Source: Canna indica
Lineage: Eukaryota; Streptophyta; Magnoliopsida; Zingiberales; Cannaceae
Assembly (NCBI GenBank): GCA_034359265.1
Contig: CP136893.1
Location: 49,735,501 to 49,799,500, forward strand
Direction of reading: 5' to 3'
DNA: 64,000 nt
Positions 1-14,100 of this stretch are shown piece after piece; position 1 is the stretch's first letter; every line of letters begins with the position of its first letter. The translations under genes and the position numbers were made by a program. The notes beneath the pieces were generated by a model that searched no databases, had not been told where the DNA came from, and worked only from the letters and a program-made list of their open reading frames with translations.

Positions 1-945
1 TAATCGAGTTATTTTTGACAAACTAATGCAAAGAATTGCACGCTTTTTCAAATAGAATCTTGAACGAAGCCGACTCATTGAACTTCGGGGTATCAGCTCG
101 AAACGACCAGCAATCTGTGACACGAGCGACTCCAGAACATTCACTGTGATGGGAGAAGTTGTTAATCGATTAATTTTTAACAAACTAATGCAAGGAATTG
201 CAAGCTTTTTCGAAAAGAATCTAGAACAAAGTCGACTGATTGACCTTCGGGGTATCGGGTAGAAACGCCCAGCAATCTAAGTCCCGAGGGACTCCAGAAC
301 ATTCACTGTGATGGGAGAAGTTGTTAATCTAGATATTTTTGACAGACAAATACAAATAATTGCACGATTTTTCGAATAGAATCTTGAACGAAGCCGACTG
401 GTTGAACTTCGGGGTATTGGTTTGAAACAACCAAAAATCTGAGTCACAAGCGACTCCAGAACATTCACTGTGATGGGAGAAGTTGTTAATCGATTTATTT
501 TTGACAGACTAACGCAAGGAATTGCACGCTTTTTCGAAAAGAATCTAGAACAAAGTCGACTGATTGACCTTCGGGGTATCGGCTAGAAACGCCCAGCAAT
601 CTAAGTCCCGAGCGACTACAGAACATTCACTGTGATGGGAGAAGTTGTTAATCTAGATATTTTTGACAGACTAATACAAATAATTGCACGATTTTTCGAA
701 TAGAATCTTGAACGAAGCCGACTGGTTGAACTTCGGGGTATCGGCTAGAAACGCCCAGCAATCTGAGTCCCGAGCGACTCCAGAACATTCACTGTGATGG
801 GAGAAGTTGTTAATCGAGTTATTTTTGACAAACTAATGCAAAGAATTGCACGCTTTTTGGAATAGAATCTTGAACGAAGCCGACTGATTGAACTTCGGGG
901 TATCGGTTTGAAACAACCATAAATCTGAGTCCCAAGCGACTCCAG

Positions 946-1086
946 AACATTCACTGTGATGGGAGAAGTTGTTAATCAATTTATTTTTGACAACCTAATG
1001 CAAGGAATTGCACGCTAGAAACGCCTAATTGACCTTCGGGGTATCGGCTAGAAACGCCCAGCAATCTAAGTCCCGAGCGACTCCAG
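946..1086 (+). repeat. Shortened 141-bp monomer with mosaic junction
   Basis: The interval between consecutive AACATTCACTG boxes is 141 bp here, 21 bp short. After GCACGC the normal T-run and GAAAAGAATCTAGAAC segment (about 33 bp) is missing. It is replaced by about 12 bp reading TAGAAACGCCTA, which resembles the GGCTAGAAACGCC segment found later in the same monomer. The replacement looks like a patch copied from within the monomer rather than a simple deletion. Confidence 0.8.
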
Positions 1087-1246
1087 AACATTCACTGTGA
1101 TGGGAGAAGTTGTTAATCTAGATATTTTTGACAGACTAATACAAATAATTGCACGATTTCGCATAGAATCTTGAACGAAGCCGACTGGTTGAACTTTGGG
1201 TTATCGGCTAGAAACGCGCAGCAATCTGAGTCCCGAGCGACTCCAG
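1087..1246 (+). repeat. 160-bp monomer with 2-bp deletion
   Basis: The box-to-box spacing is 160 bp. The T-run reads GCACGATTTCGCATAG near 1151-1166 instead of GCACGATTTTTCGAATAG, accounting for the two missing bases and one substitution. It lies between two other malformed monomers. Confidence 0.7.
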
Positions 1247-1408
1247 AACATTCACTGTCATGGGAGAAGTAGTTAATCGAGTTATTTTTGACAAACTAAT
1301 GCAAAGAATTGCACGCTTTTTCGAATAGAATCTTGAACGAAGCCGACTCATTGAAGTTCGGGGTATCAGCTCGAAACGACCAGCAATCTGTGACCCGAGC
1401 GACTCCAG

Positions 1409-1626
1409 AACATTCACTGTGATGGGAGAAGTTGTTAATCGATTTATTTTGGACAGACTAATGCAAGGAAATGCACGCTTTGTTAATCGATTAATCTAGA
1501 TATTTTTGACAGACAAATACAAATAATTGCACGATTTTTCGAATAGAATCTTGAACGAAGCCGACTGGTTGAACTTCGAGGTATTGGTTTGAAACAACCA
1601 AAAATTTGAGTCACAAGCGACTCCAG
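1409..1626 (+). repeat. Fused monomer: 56-bp partial copy joined to a full copy
   Basis: The distance between AACATTCACTG boxes is 218 bp, that is one full monomer plus 56 bp, so about 106 bp of one monomer is missing. At the junction near 1480-1500, GCACGCTT runs directly into TGTTAATCGATTAATCTAG. This splices the middle of one monomer to the start of the next and leaves a hybrid of two start variants (CGATT and CTAGAT). This is what a deletion between out-of-register repeats would leave. Confidence 0.8.
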
Positions 1627-4600
1627 AACATTCACTGTGATGGGAGAAGTTGTTAATCGATTTATTTTTGACAGACTAACGCAAGGAATTGCACGCTTTT
1701 TTGAAAAGAATCTAGAACAAAGTCGACTGATTGACCTACGGGGTATCGGCTAGAAACACCCAGCAATCTAAGTCCCGATCGACTCCAGAACATTCACTGT
1801 GATGGGAGAAGTTGTTAATCTAGATATTTTTGACAGACTAATACAAATAATTGCACGATTTTTCGAATAGAATCTTGAACGAAGCCGACTGATTGAACTT
1901 CGGGGTATCGGTTTGAAACAACTATAAATCTGAGTCACAAGCGACTCCAGAACTTTCACTGTGATGGGAGAAGTTGTTAATCGATTTATTTTTGACAGAC
2001 TAACGCAAGGAATTGTACGCTTTTTCAAAAACAATCTAGAACAAAGTCGACTGATTGACCTTCGGGGTATCGGCTAGAAATGCCTAACAATCTAAGTCCC
2101 GAGCGACTCAAGAACATTCACTGTGATGGGAGAAGTTGTTAATCTAGATATTTTTAACAGACTAATACAAATAATTGCACGATTTTTCGAATAGAATCTT
2201 GAACGAAGCCGACTGGTTGAACTTCGGGGTATCGGCTAGAAACGCCCAGCAATCTGAGTCCCGAGCGACTCTAGAACATTCACTGTGATGGGAGAAGTTG
2301 TTAATCGAGTTATTTTTGACAAACTAATGCAAAGAATTGCACGCTTTTTCAAATAGAATCTTGAACGAAGCCGACTCATTGAACTTCGGGGTATCAGCTC
2401 GAAACGACCAGCAATCTGTGACACGAGCGACTCCAGAACATTCACTGTGATGGGAGACGTTGTTAATCGATTTATTTTTGACAGACTAATGCAAGGAATT
2501 GCACGCTTTTTCGAAAAGAATCTAGAACAAAGTCGATTGATTGACCTTCGGGGTATCGGCTAGAAACGCCCAGCAATCTAAGTCCCGAGGGACTCCAGAA
2601 CATTCACTGTGATGGGAGAAGTTGTTAATCTAGATATTTTTCACAGACAAATACAAATAATTGCACGATTTTTCGAATAGAATCTTGTACGAAGCCGACT
2701 GGTTGAAATTCGGGGTATCGGTTTGAAACAACCATAAATCTGAGTCACAAGCGACTCCAGAACATTCACTGTGATGGGAGACGTTGTTAATCGATTTATT
2801 TTTGACAGACTAATGCAAGGAATTGCACGCTTTTTCGAAAAGAATCTAGAACAAAGTCGACTGATTGACCTTCGGGGTATCGGCTAGAAACGCCCAGCAA
2901 TCTAAGTCCCGAGCGACTACAGAACATTCACTGTGATGGGAGAAGTTGTTAATCTAGATATTTTTGACAGACTAATACAAATAATTGCACGATTTTTTGA
3001 ATAGAATCTTGAACGAAGCCGACTGGTTGAACTTCGGGTTATCGGCTAGAAACGCCCAACAATCTGAGTCCCGAGCGACTCCAGAACATTCACTGTGATG
3101 GGAGAAGTTGTTAATCTAGATATTTTTGACAAACTAATACAAATAATTGCACGATTTTTCGAATTGAATCTTGAACGAAGCCGACTGATTGAACTTCGGG
3201 GTTTCGGTTTGAAACAACCATAAATCTGAGTCACAAGTGACTCCAGAACTTTCACTGTGATGGGAGAAGTTGTTAATCGATTTATTTTTGACAGACTAAC
3301 GTAAGGAATTGCACGCTTTTTCAAAAAGAATCTAGAACAAAGTTGACTGATTGACCTTCGGGGTATCGGCTAGAAACGCCTAACAATCTAAGTCCCGAGC
3401 GACTCAAGAACATTCACTGTGATGGGAGAAGTTGTTAATCTAGATATTTTTAACAGACTAATACAAATAATTGCACGATTTCTCGAATAGAATCTTGAAC
3501 GAAGCTGACTGGTTGAACTTCGGGGTATCGGCTAGAAACGCCCAGCAATCTGAGTCCCGAGCGACACTAGAACATTCACTGTGATGGGAGAAGTTGTTAA
3601 TCGAGTTATTTTTGACAAACTAATGCAAAGAATTGCACGCTTTTTCAAATAGAATCTTGAACGAAGCCGACTCATTGAACTTCGGGGTATCAGCTCGAAA
3701 CGACCAGCAATCTGTGACACGAGCGACTCCAGAACATTCACTGTGATGGGAGAAGTTGTTAATTGATTAATTTTTAACAGACTAATGCAAGGAATTGCAA
3801 GCTTTTTCGAAAAGAATCTAGAACAAAGTCGACTGATTGACCTTCGGGGTATCGGGTAGAAACGCCCAGCAATCTAAGTCCCGAGGGACTCCAGAACATT
3901 CACTGTGATGGGAGAAGTTGTTAATCTAGATATTTTTGACAGACAAATACAAATAATTACCCGATTTTTCGAATAGAATCTTGAACGAAGCCGACTGGTT
4001 GAACTTCGGGGTATTGGTTTGAAACAACCAAAAATCTGAGTCACAAGCGACTCCAGAACATTCACTGTGATGGGAGAAGTTGTTAATCGATTTATTTTTG
4101 ACAGACTAACGCAAGGAATTGCACGCTTTTTCGAAAAGAATCTAGAACAAAGTCGACTGATTGACCTTCGGGGTATCGGCTAGAAACGCCCAGCAATCTA
4201 AGTCCCGAGCGACTACAGAACATTCACTGTGATGGGAGAAGTTGTTAATCTAGATATTTTTGACAGACTAATACAAATAATTGCACGATTTTTCGAATAG
4301 AATCTTGAACGAAGCCGACTGGTTGAACTTCGGGGTATCGGCTAGAAACGCCCAGCAATCTGAGTCCCGAGCGACTCCAGAACATTCACTGTGATGGGAG
4401 AAGTTGTTAATCGAGTTATTTTTGACAAACTAATGCAAAGAATTGCACGCTTTTTCGAATAGAATCTTGAACGAAGCCGACTGATTGAGCTTCGGGGTAT
4501 CAGCTCGAAATGACCAGCAATCTAAGACATGAGCGACTCCAGAACATTCACTGTGATGGGAGAAGTTGTTAATCGAGTTATTTTTGACAAACTAATGCAA

Positions 4601-4845
4601 AGAATTGCACGCTTTTTCAAATAGAATCTTGAACGAAGCCGACTCATTGAACTTCGGGGTATCAGCTCGAAACGACCAGCAATCTGTGACACGAGCGACT
4701 CCAGAACATTCATTGTGATGGGAGAAGTTGTTAATCGATTTATTTTTGACAGACTAATGCAAGGAATTGCAAGCTTTTTCGAAAAGAATCTAGAACAAAG
4801 TCGACTGATTGACCTTCGGGGTATCGGCTAGAAACGCCGAGCAAT

Positions 4846-7800
4846 CTAAGTCCCGAGGGACTCCAGAACATTCACTGTGATGGGAGAAGTTGTTAATCTA
4901 GATATTTTTGACAGACAAATACAAATAATTGCACGATTTTTCGAATAGAATCTTGAACGAAGCCGACTGGTTGAACTTCGGGGTATTGGTTTGAAACAAC
5001 CAAAAATTTGAGTCACAAGCGACTCCAGAACATTCACTGTGATGGGAGAAGTTGTTAATCGATTTATTTTTGACAGACTAACGCAAGGAATTGCACGCTT
5101 TTTCGAAAAGAATCTAGAACAAAGTCGACTGATTGACCTTCGGGGTATCGGCTAGAAACGCCCAACAATCTAAGTCCCGAGCGACTACAGAACATTCACT
5201 GTGATGGGAGAAGTTGTTAATCGAGTTATTTTTGATAAACTAATGCAAAGAATTGCACGAGTTTTTTGAATAGAATATTGAATGAAGCCGACTGGTTGAA
5301 CTTCGGGGTATCGGCAAGAAACGCCCAGCAATCTATGTCCCGAGCGACTCCAGAACATTCACTGTGATGGTAGAAGTTGTTAATCGAGTTATTTTTGACA
5401 GACTAATGCAAAGAATTACATGATTTTTCGAAGAGAATCTTGAACGAAGCCGACTGATTGAACTTCGAGGAATCAGCTCGTAACGACCAGCAATCTGTGA
5501 CTCGAGCGACTCCAGAACATTCACTGTGATGGGAGAAGTTGTTAATTGCGTTATTTTTGACAAACTAATGCAAAGAATTGCATGCTTTTTGGAATAGAAA
5601 CTTGAACGAAGCCGACTGATTGAACTTCGGGGTATCGGTTTGAAACAACCATAAATCTGAGTCACAAGCGACTCCAGAACATTCACTGTGATGGGAGAAG
5701 TTGTTAATCGATTTATTTTTGAAAGACTAATGCAAGGAATTGAACGCTTTTTCGAAAAGAATCTAGAACAAAGTCGACTGATTGACCTTCGGGGTATCGG
5801 CTAGAAACGCCAAGCAATCTAAGTCCCGAGCGACTCCAGAACATTTACTGTGATGGGAGAAGTTGTTAATCTAGATATCTTTGACAGACTAATACAAATA
5901 ATTGAACGATTTTTTGAATAGAATCTTGAACGTAGCCGACTGGTTGAACTTCGGGTTATCGGCTAGAAACGCCCAGCAATCTGAGTCCCGAGCGACTCTA
6001 GAACATTCACTGTGATGGGAGAAGTTGTTAATCGAGTTATTTTTGACAAACTAATGCAAAGAATTGCACGCTTTTTCGAATAGAATCTTGAACGAAGCCG
6101 ACTCATTGAACTTCGGGGTATCAGCTCGAAACGACCAGCAATTTGTGACCCGAGCGACTCCAGAACATTCACTGTGATGGGAGAAGTTGTTAATCGAGTT
6201 ATTTTTGACAAACTAATGCAAAGAATTGCACGATTTTTTTGAATAGAATATTGAATGAAGCCGACTGCTTGAACTTCAGGGTATCGGCAAGAAACGCCCA
6301 GCAATCTAAGTCCCGAGCGACTCCAGAACACTCACTATGATGGTAGAAGTTGTTAATCGAGTTATTTTTGATAGACTAATGCAAAGAATTACATGATTTT
6401 TCGAAGAGAATCTTGAACGAAGCCGACTGATTGAACTTCGAGGTATCAGCTCGAAACGACCAGCAATCAGTGACTCGAGCGACTCCAGAACATTTATTGT
6501 GATGGGAGAAGTTGTTAATTGCGTTATTTTTGACAAACTAATGCAAAGAATTGCACGCTTTTTGGAATAGAATCTTGAACGAAGCCGACTGATTGAACTT
6601 CGGGGTATCGGTTTGAAACAACCATAAATCTGAGTCACAAGCGACTCCATAACATTCACTGTGATGGGACAAGTTGTTAATTGATTTATTTTTGAAAGAC
6701 TAATGCAAGGAATTGAACGCTTTTTCGAAAAGAATCTAGAACAAAGTCGACTGATTGACCTTCGGGGTATCGGCTAGAAACGCCCAGCAATCTAAGTCCC
6801 GAGGGACTCCAGAACATTCACTGTGATGGGAGAAGTTGTTAATCTAGATATTTTTGACAGACTAATACAAAGAATTGCACGATTTTTCGAATAGAATCTT
6901 GAATGAAGCCGACTGGTTGAACTTCGGGTTATCGGCTAGAAACGCCCAGCAATCTGAGTCCCGAGCGACTCCAGAACATTCACTGTGATGGGAGAAGTTG
7001 TTAATCGAGTTATTTTTGACAAACTAAAGCAAAGAATTGCACGCTTTTTCGAATAGAATCTTGAACGAAGCCGACTGATTGAACTTCGGGGTATCAGCTC
7101 GAAATGACCAGCAATCTGTGACCCGAGCGACTCCAGAACATTCACTGTGATGGGAGAAGTTGTTAATCGAGTTATTTTTGACAAACTAATGCAAAGAATT
7201 GCACGAGTTTTTTGAATAGAATCTTGAATGAAGCCGACTGGTTGAACTTCGGGGTATCGGCAAGAAACGCCCAGCAATCTAAGTCCCGAGCGACTCCAGA
7301 ACATTCACTGTGATGGTAGAAGTTGTTAATCGAGTTATTTTTGACAGACTAATGCAAAGAATTACACGATTTTTTGAAGAGAATCTTGAACGAAGCCGAC
7401 TGATTGAACTTCGAGGTATCAGCTCGAAACGACCAGCAATCTGTGACTCGAGCGACTCCAGAACATTTACTGTGATGGGAGAAGTTGTTAATAGCATTAT
7501 TTTTGACAAACTAATGCAAAGAATTGCACGCTTTTTGGAATAGAATCTTGAACGAAGCCGACTGATTGAACTTCGGGGTATCGGTTTGAAACAACCATAA
7601 ATCTGAGTCACAAGCGACTCCATAACATTCACTGTGATGGGACAAGTTGTTAATTGATTTATTTTTGAAAGACTAATGCAAGGAATTGAACGCTTTTTCG
7701 AAAAGAATCTAGAACAAAGTCGACTGATTGACCTTCGGGGTATCGGCTAGAAACGCCCAGCAATCTAAGTCCCGAGGGACTCCAGAACATTCACTGTGAT

Positions 7801-10800
7801 GGGAGAAGTTGTTAATCTAGATATTTTTGACAGACTAATACAAAGAATTGCACGATTTTTCGAATAGAATCTTGAATGAAGCCGACTGGTTGAACTTCGG
7901 GTTATCGGCTAGAAACGCCCAGCAATCTGAGTCCCGAGCGACTCCAGAATATTCACTGTGATGGGAGAAGTTGTTAATCGAGTTATTTTTGACAAACTAA
8001 TGCAAAGAATTGCACACTTTTTCGAATAGAATCTTGAACGAAGCCGACTGATTGAACTTCGGGGTATCAGCTCGAAATGACCAGCAATCTGTGACCCAAG
8101 CGACTCCAGAACATTCACTGTGATGGGAGAAGTTGTTAATCGAGTTATTTTTGATAAACTAATGCAAAGAATTGCACGAGTTTTTTGAATAGTATCTTGA
8201 ATGAAGCCGACTGGTTGAACTTCGGGGTATCGGCAAGAAACGCCCAGCAATCTACGTCCCGAGCGACTCCAGAACATTCACTGTGATGGTAGAAGTTGTT
8301 AATAGAATTATTTTTGACAAACTAATGCAAAGAATTGCACGATTTTTGGAATAGAATCTTGAACGAAGCCAACTAATTGAACTTCGGGGTATCGGTTCGT
8401 AACGACCAGAAATCTTAGTCACGAGCGACTCCAGAACATTCACTGTGATGGGAGAAGTTGTTAATCTAGATATTTTTGACAGACAAATACAAATAATTGC
8501 ACGATTTTTCGAATAGAATCTTGAACGAATCCGACTGGTTGAACTTCGGGGTATCGGTTTGAAACAACCATAAATCTGAGTCACAATCGACTCCAGAACA
8601 TTCACTGTGATGGGAGAAGTTGTTAATCGATTTATTTTTGACAGACTAATGCAAGGAACTGCACGCTTTCTCGAAAAGAATCTAGAACAAAGTCGACTGA
8701 TTGACCTTCGGGGTATCGGCTAGAAACGCCCAACAATCTAAGTCCCGAGCGACTCAAGAACATTCACTCTGATGGGAGAAGTTGTTAATCTAGATATTTT
8801 TGATAGACTAATACAAATAATTGCACGATTTTTCAAATAGAATCTTGAACGAAGCCGACTGGTTGAACTTCGGGGTATCGGCTAGAAACGCCCAGCAATC
8901 TGAGTCCCGAGCGACTCCAGAACATTCACTGTGATGGGAGAAGTTGTTAATCGAATTATTTCTGACAAACTAATGCAAAGAATTGCACGCTTTTTCGAAT
9001 AGAATCTTGAACGAAGTCGACTGATTGAACTTCGGGGTATCAGCTCGAAATGACCAGCAATCTGTGACCCGAGCGACTCCAGAACATTCACTGTGATGGG
9101 AGAAGTTGTTAATCGAGTTATTTTTGACAAACTAATGCAAAGAATTGCACGAGTTTTTTGAATAGAATCTTGAATGAAGTCGACTGGTTGAACTTCGGGG
9201 TATCGGCAAGAAACGCCCAGCAATCTAAGTCCCGAGCGACTCCAGAACATTCACTGTGATGGTAGAAGTTGTTAATAGAATTATTTTTGACAAACTAATG
9301 CAAAGAATTGCACGATTTTTGGAATAGAATATTGAACGAAGCCAACTAATTGAACTTCGGGGTATCGGTTCGTAACGACCAGAAATCTTAGTCACGAGCG
9401 ACTCCAGAACATTCACTGTGATGGGAGAAGTTGTTAATCTAGATATTTTTGACAGACAAATACAAATAATTGCACGATTTTTCGAATAGAATCTTGAACG
9501 AAGCCGACTGGTTGAACTTCGGGGTATCGGTTTGAAACAACCATAAATCTGAGTCACAATCGACTCCAGAACATTCACTGTGATGGGAGAAGTTGTTAAT
9601 CGATTTATTTTTGACAGACTAATGCAAGGAACTGCACGCTTTCTCGAAAAGAATCTAGAACAAAGTCGACTGATTGACCTTCGGGGTATCGGCTAGAAAC
9701 GCCCAACAATCTAAGTCCCGAGCGACTCAAGAACATTCACTCTGATGGGAGAAGTTGTTAATCTAGATATTTTTGATAGACTAATACAAATAATTGCACG
9801 ATTTTTCAAATAGAATCTTGAACGAAGCCGACTGGTTGAACTTCGGGGTATCGGCTAGAAACGCCCAGCAATCTGAGTCCCGAGCGACTCCAGAACATTC
9901 ACTGTGATGGGAGAAGTTGTTAATCGAATTATTTCTGACAAACTAATGCAAAGAATTGCACGCTTTTTCGAATAGAATCTTGAACGAAGTCGACTGATTG
10001 AACTTCGGGGTATCAGCTCGAAATGACCAGCAATCTGTGACCCGAGCGACTCCAGAACATTCACTGTGATGGGAGAAGTTGTTAATCGAGTTATTTTTGA
10101 CAAACTAATGCAAAGAATTGCACGAGTTTTTTGAATAGAATCTTGAATGAAGTCGACTGGTTGAACTTCGGGGTATCGGCAAGAAACGCCCAGCAATCTA
10201 AGTCCCGAGCGACTCCAGAACATTCACTGTGATGGTAGAAGTTGTTAATAGAATTATTTTTGACAAACTAATGCAAAGAATTGCACGATTTTTGGAATAG
10301 AATATTGAACGAAGCCAACTAATTGAACTTCGGGGTATCGGTTCGTAACGACCAGAAATCTGAGTCACGAGCGACTCCAGAACATTCACTGTGATGGGAG
10401 AAGTTGTTAATCTAGATATTTTTGACAGACAAATACAAATAATTGCACGATTTTTCGAATAGAATCTTGAACGAAGCCGACTGGTTGAACTTCGGGGTAT
10501 CGGTTTGAAACAACCATAAATCTGAGTCACAAGCGACTCTAGAACATTCACTGTGATGGGAGAAGTTGTTAATCGATTTATTTTTGACAGACTAATGCAA
10601 GGAACCGCACGCTTTCTCGAAAAGAATCTAGAACAAAGTCGACTGATTGACCTTCGGGGTATCGGCTAGAAACGCCCAACAATCTAAGTCCCGAGTGACT
10701 CAAGAACATTCACTCTGATGGGAGAAGTTGTTAATCTAGATATTTTTAATAGACTAATACAAATAATTGCACGATTTTTCGAATAGAATCTTGAACGAAG

Positions 10801-11170
10801 ACGACTGGTTGAACTTCGGGGTATCGGCTAGAAACGCCCAGCAATCTGAGTCCCGAGCGACTCTAGAACATTCACTGTGATGGGTGAAGTTGTTAATCGA
10901 ATTATTTCTGACAAACTAATGCAAATAATTGCACGCTTTTTCGAATAGAATCTTGAACGAAGTCGACTGATTGAACTTCGGGGTATCAGCTCGAAATGAC
11001 CAGCAATCTGTGACCCGAGCGACTCCAGAACATTCACTGTGATGGGAGAAGTTGTTAATCGAGTTATTTTTGACAAACTAATGCAAAGAATTGCACGAGT
11101 TTTTTGAATAGAATCTTGAATGAAGTCGACTGGTTGAACTTCGGGGTATCGGCAAGAAACGCCCAGCAAT
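4846..11170 (+). repeat. HOR block, copy 1 of a 6325-bp tandem duplication
   Basis: This block contains a 487-bp (3-monomer) lead segment followed by six 973-bp six-monomer HOR units starting near 5333, 6306, 7279, 8252, 9225 and 10198. 6 x 973 + 487 equals 6325, exactly the offset to the second copy. Each unit is 973 rather than 972 bp because one monomer is 163 bp, with GCACGAGTTTTTTGAATAG in place of GCACGCTTTTTCGAATAG. Later units (8252, 9225, 10198) are closer to each other than to the earlier ones, showing local homogenisation inside the block. Confidence 0.9.
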
Positions 11171-14100
11171 CTAAGTCCCGAGGGACTCCAGAACATTCAC
11201 TGTGATGGGAGAAGTTGTTAATCTAGATATTTTTGACAGACAAATACAAATAATTGCACGATTTTTCGAATAGAATCTTGAACGAAGCCGACTGGTTGAA
11301 CTTCGGGGTATTGGTTTGAAACAACCAAAAATTTGAGTCACAAGCGACTCCAGAACATTCACTGTGATGGGAGAAGTTGTTAATCGATTTATTTTTGACA
11401 GACTAACGCAAGGAATTGCACGCTTTTTCGAAAAGAATCTAGAACAAAGTCGACTGATTGACCTTCGGGGTATCGGCTAGAAACGCCCAACAATCTAAGT
11501 CCCGAGCGACTACAGAACATTCACTGTGATGGGAGAAGTTGTTAATCGAGTTATTTTTGATAAACTAATGCAAAGAATTGCACGAGTTTTTTGAATAGAA
11601 TATTGAATGAAGCCGACTGGTTGAACTTCGGGGTATCGGCAAGAAACGCCCAGCAATCTATGTCCCGAGCGACTCCAGAACATTCACTGTGATGGTAGAA
11701 GTTGTTAATCGAGTTATTTTTGACAGACTAATGCAAAGAATTACATGATTTTTCGAAGAGAATCTTGAACGAAGCCGACTGATTGAACTTCGAGGTATCA
11801 GCTCGTAACGACCAGCAATCTGTGACTCGAGCGACTCCAGAACATTCACTGTGATGGGAGAAGTTGTTAATTGCGTTATTTTTGACAAACTAATGCAAAG
11901 AATTGCATGCTTTTTGGAATAGAAACTTGAACGAAGCCGACTGATTGAACTTCGGGGTATCGGTTTGAAACAACCATAAATCTGAGTCACAAGCGACTCC
12001 AGAACATTCACTGTGATGGGAGAAGTTGTTAATCGATTTATTTTTGAAAGACTAATGCAAGGAATTGAACGCTTTTTCGAAAAGAATCTAGAACAAAGTC
12101 GACTGATTGACCTTCGGGGTATCGGCTAGAAACGCCAAGCAATCTAAGTCCCGAGCGACTCCAGAACATTTACTGTGATGGGAGAAGTTGTTAATCTAGA
12201 TATTTTTGACAGACTAATACAAATAATTGAACGATTTTTTGAATAGAATCTTGAACGTAGCCGACTGGTTGAACTTCGGGTTATCGGCTAGAAACGCCCA
12301 GCAATCTGAGTCCCGAGCGACTCTAGAACATTCACTGTGATGGGAGAAGTTGTTAATCGAGTTATTTTTGACAAACTAATGCAAAGAATTGCACGCTTTT
12401 TCGAATAGAATCTTGAACGAAGCCGACTCATTGAACTTCGGGGTATCAGCTCGAAACGACCAGCAATTTGTGACCCGAGCGACTCCAGAACATTCACTGT
12501 GATGGGAGAAGTTGTTAATCGAGTTATTTTTGACAAACTAATGCAAAGAATTGCACGATTTTTTTGAATAGAATATTGAATGAAGCCGACTGCTTGAACT
12601 TCAGGGTATCGGCAAGAAACGCCCAGCAATCTAAGTCCCGAGCGACTCCAGAACACTCACTATGATGGTAGAAGTTGTTAATCGAGTTATTTTTGATAGA
12701 CTAATGCAAAGAATTACATGATTTTTCGAAGAGAATCTTGAACGAAGCCGACTGATTGAACTTCGAGGTATCAGCTCGAAACGACCAGCAATCAGTGACT
12801 CGAGCGACTCCAGAACATTTATTGTGATGGGAGAAGTTGTTAATTGCGTTATTTTTGACAAACTAATGCAAAGAATTGCACGCTTTTTGGAATAGAATCT
12901 TGAACGAAGCCGACTGATTGAACTTCGGGGTATCGGTTTGAAACAACCATAAATCTGAGTCACAAGCGACTCCATAACATTCACTGTGATGGGACAAGTT
13001 GTTAATCGATTTATTTTTGAAAGACTAATGCAAGGAATTGAACGCTTTTTCGAAAAGAATCTAGAACAAAGTCGACTGATTGACCTTCGGGGTATCGGCT
13101 AGAAACGCCCAGCAATCTAAGTCCCGAGGGACTCCAGAACATTCACTGTGATGGGAGAAGTTGTTAATCTAGATATTTTTGACAGACTAATACAAAGAAT
13201 TGCACGATTTTTCGAATAGAATCTTGAATGAAGCCGACTGGTTGAACTTCGGGTTATCGGCTAGAAACGCCCAGCAATCTGAGTCCCGAGCGACTCCAGA
13301 ACATTCACTGTGATGGGAGAAGTTGTTAATCGAGTTATTTTTGACAAACTAAAGCAAAGAATTGCACGCTTTTTCGAATAGAATCTTGAACGAAGCCGAC
13401 TGATTGAACTTCGGGGTATCAGCTCGAAATGACCAGCAATCTGTGACCCGAGCGACTCCAGAACATTCACTGTGATGGGAGAAGTTGTTAATCGAGTTAT
13501 TTTTGACAAACTAATGCAAAGAATTGCACGAGTTTTTTGAATAGAATCTTGAATGAAGCCGACTGGTTGAACTTCGGGGTATCGGCAAGAAACGCCCAGC
13601 AATCTAAGTCCCGAGCGACTCCAGAACATTCACTGTGATGGTAGAAGTTGTTAATCGAGTTATTTTTGACAGACTAATGCAAAGAATTACACGATTTTTC
13701 GAAGAGAATCTTGAACGAAGCCGACTGATTGAACTTCGAGGTATCAGCTCGAAACGACCAGCAATCTGTGACTCGAGCGACTCCAGAACATTTACTGTGA
13801 TGGGAGAAGTTGTTAATAGCATTATTTTTGACAAACTAATGCAAAGAATTGCACGCTTTTTGGAATAGAATCTTGAACGAAGCCGACTGATTGAACTTCG
13901 GGGTATCGGTTTGAAACAACCATAAATCTGAGTCACAAGCGACTCCATAACATTCACTGTGATGGGACAAGTTGTTAATTGATTTATTTTTGAAAGACTA
14001 ATGCAAGGAATTGAACGCTTTTTCGAAAAGAATCTAGAACAAAGTCGACTGATTGACCTTCGGGGTATCGGCTAGAAACGCCCAGCAATCTAAGTCCTGA

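Larger units (their letters stand above)
1..4840 (+). repeat. Satellite domain with 8-monomer (1296-bp) register and a 3597-bp repeat
   Basis: Two nested registers are visible. The rare variant GAACTTTCACTGTG occurs at about 1949 and 3245, 1296 bp (8 x 162) apart, and surrounding variants follow the same offset. Positions 1 to about 860 also recur at about 3598-4460 with an offset of exactly 3597 bp; the unusual ATCGGGTAGAAACGCC form at ~255 and ~3852 marks it. The 3597-bp distance is not a multiple of 162 because 141-bp, 160-bp and 218-bp (162 + 56) intervals lie between the two copies. This part is less regular than the HOR that follows. Confidence 0.75.

Noticed and set aside
90..105. Possible CENP-B box in CTTCGGGGTATCGGCT
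   Set aside because: It matches TTCG-N4-A, but then only one base separates A from CGG where the box needs two and CGGG. CENP-B is also a mammalian system.
7310..7543. Plus-strand 77-codon frame (also near 13635, 21580, 22228, 22552 and 22876)
   Set aside because: Satellite monomers lacking the usual TAG. Noted as a curiosity among the findings but there is no evidence of a gene.
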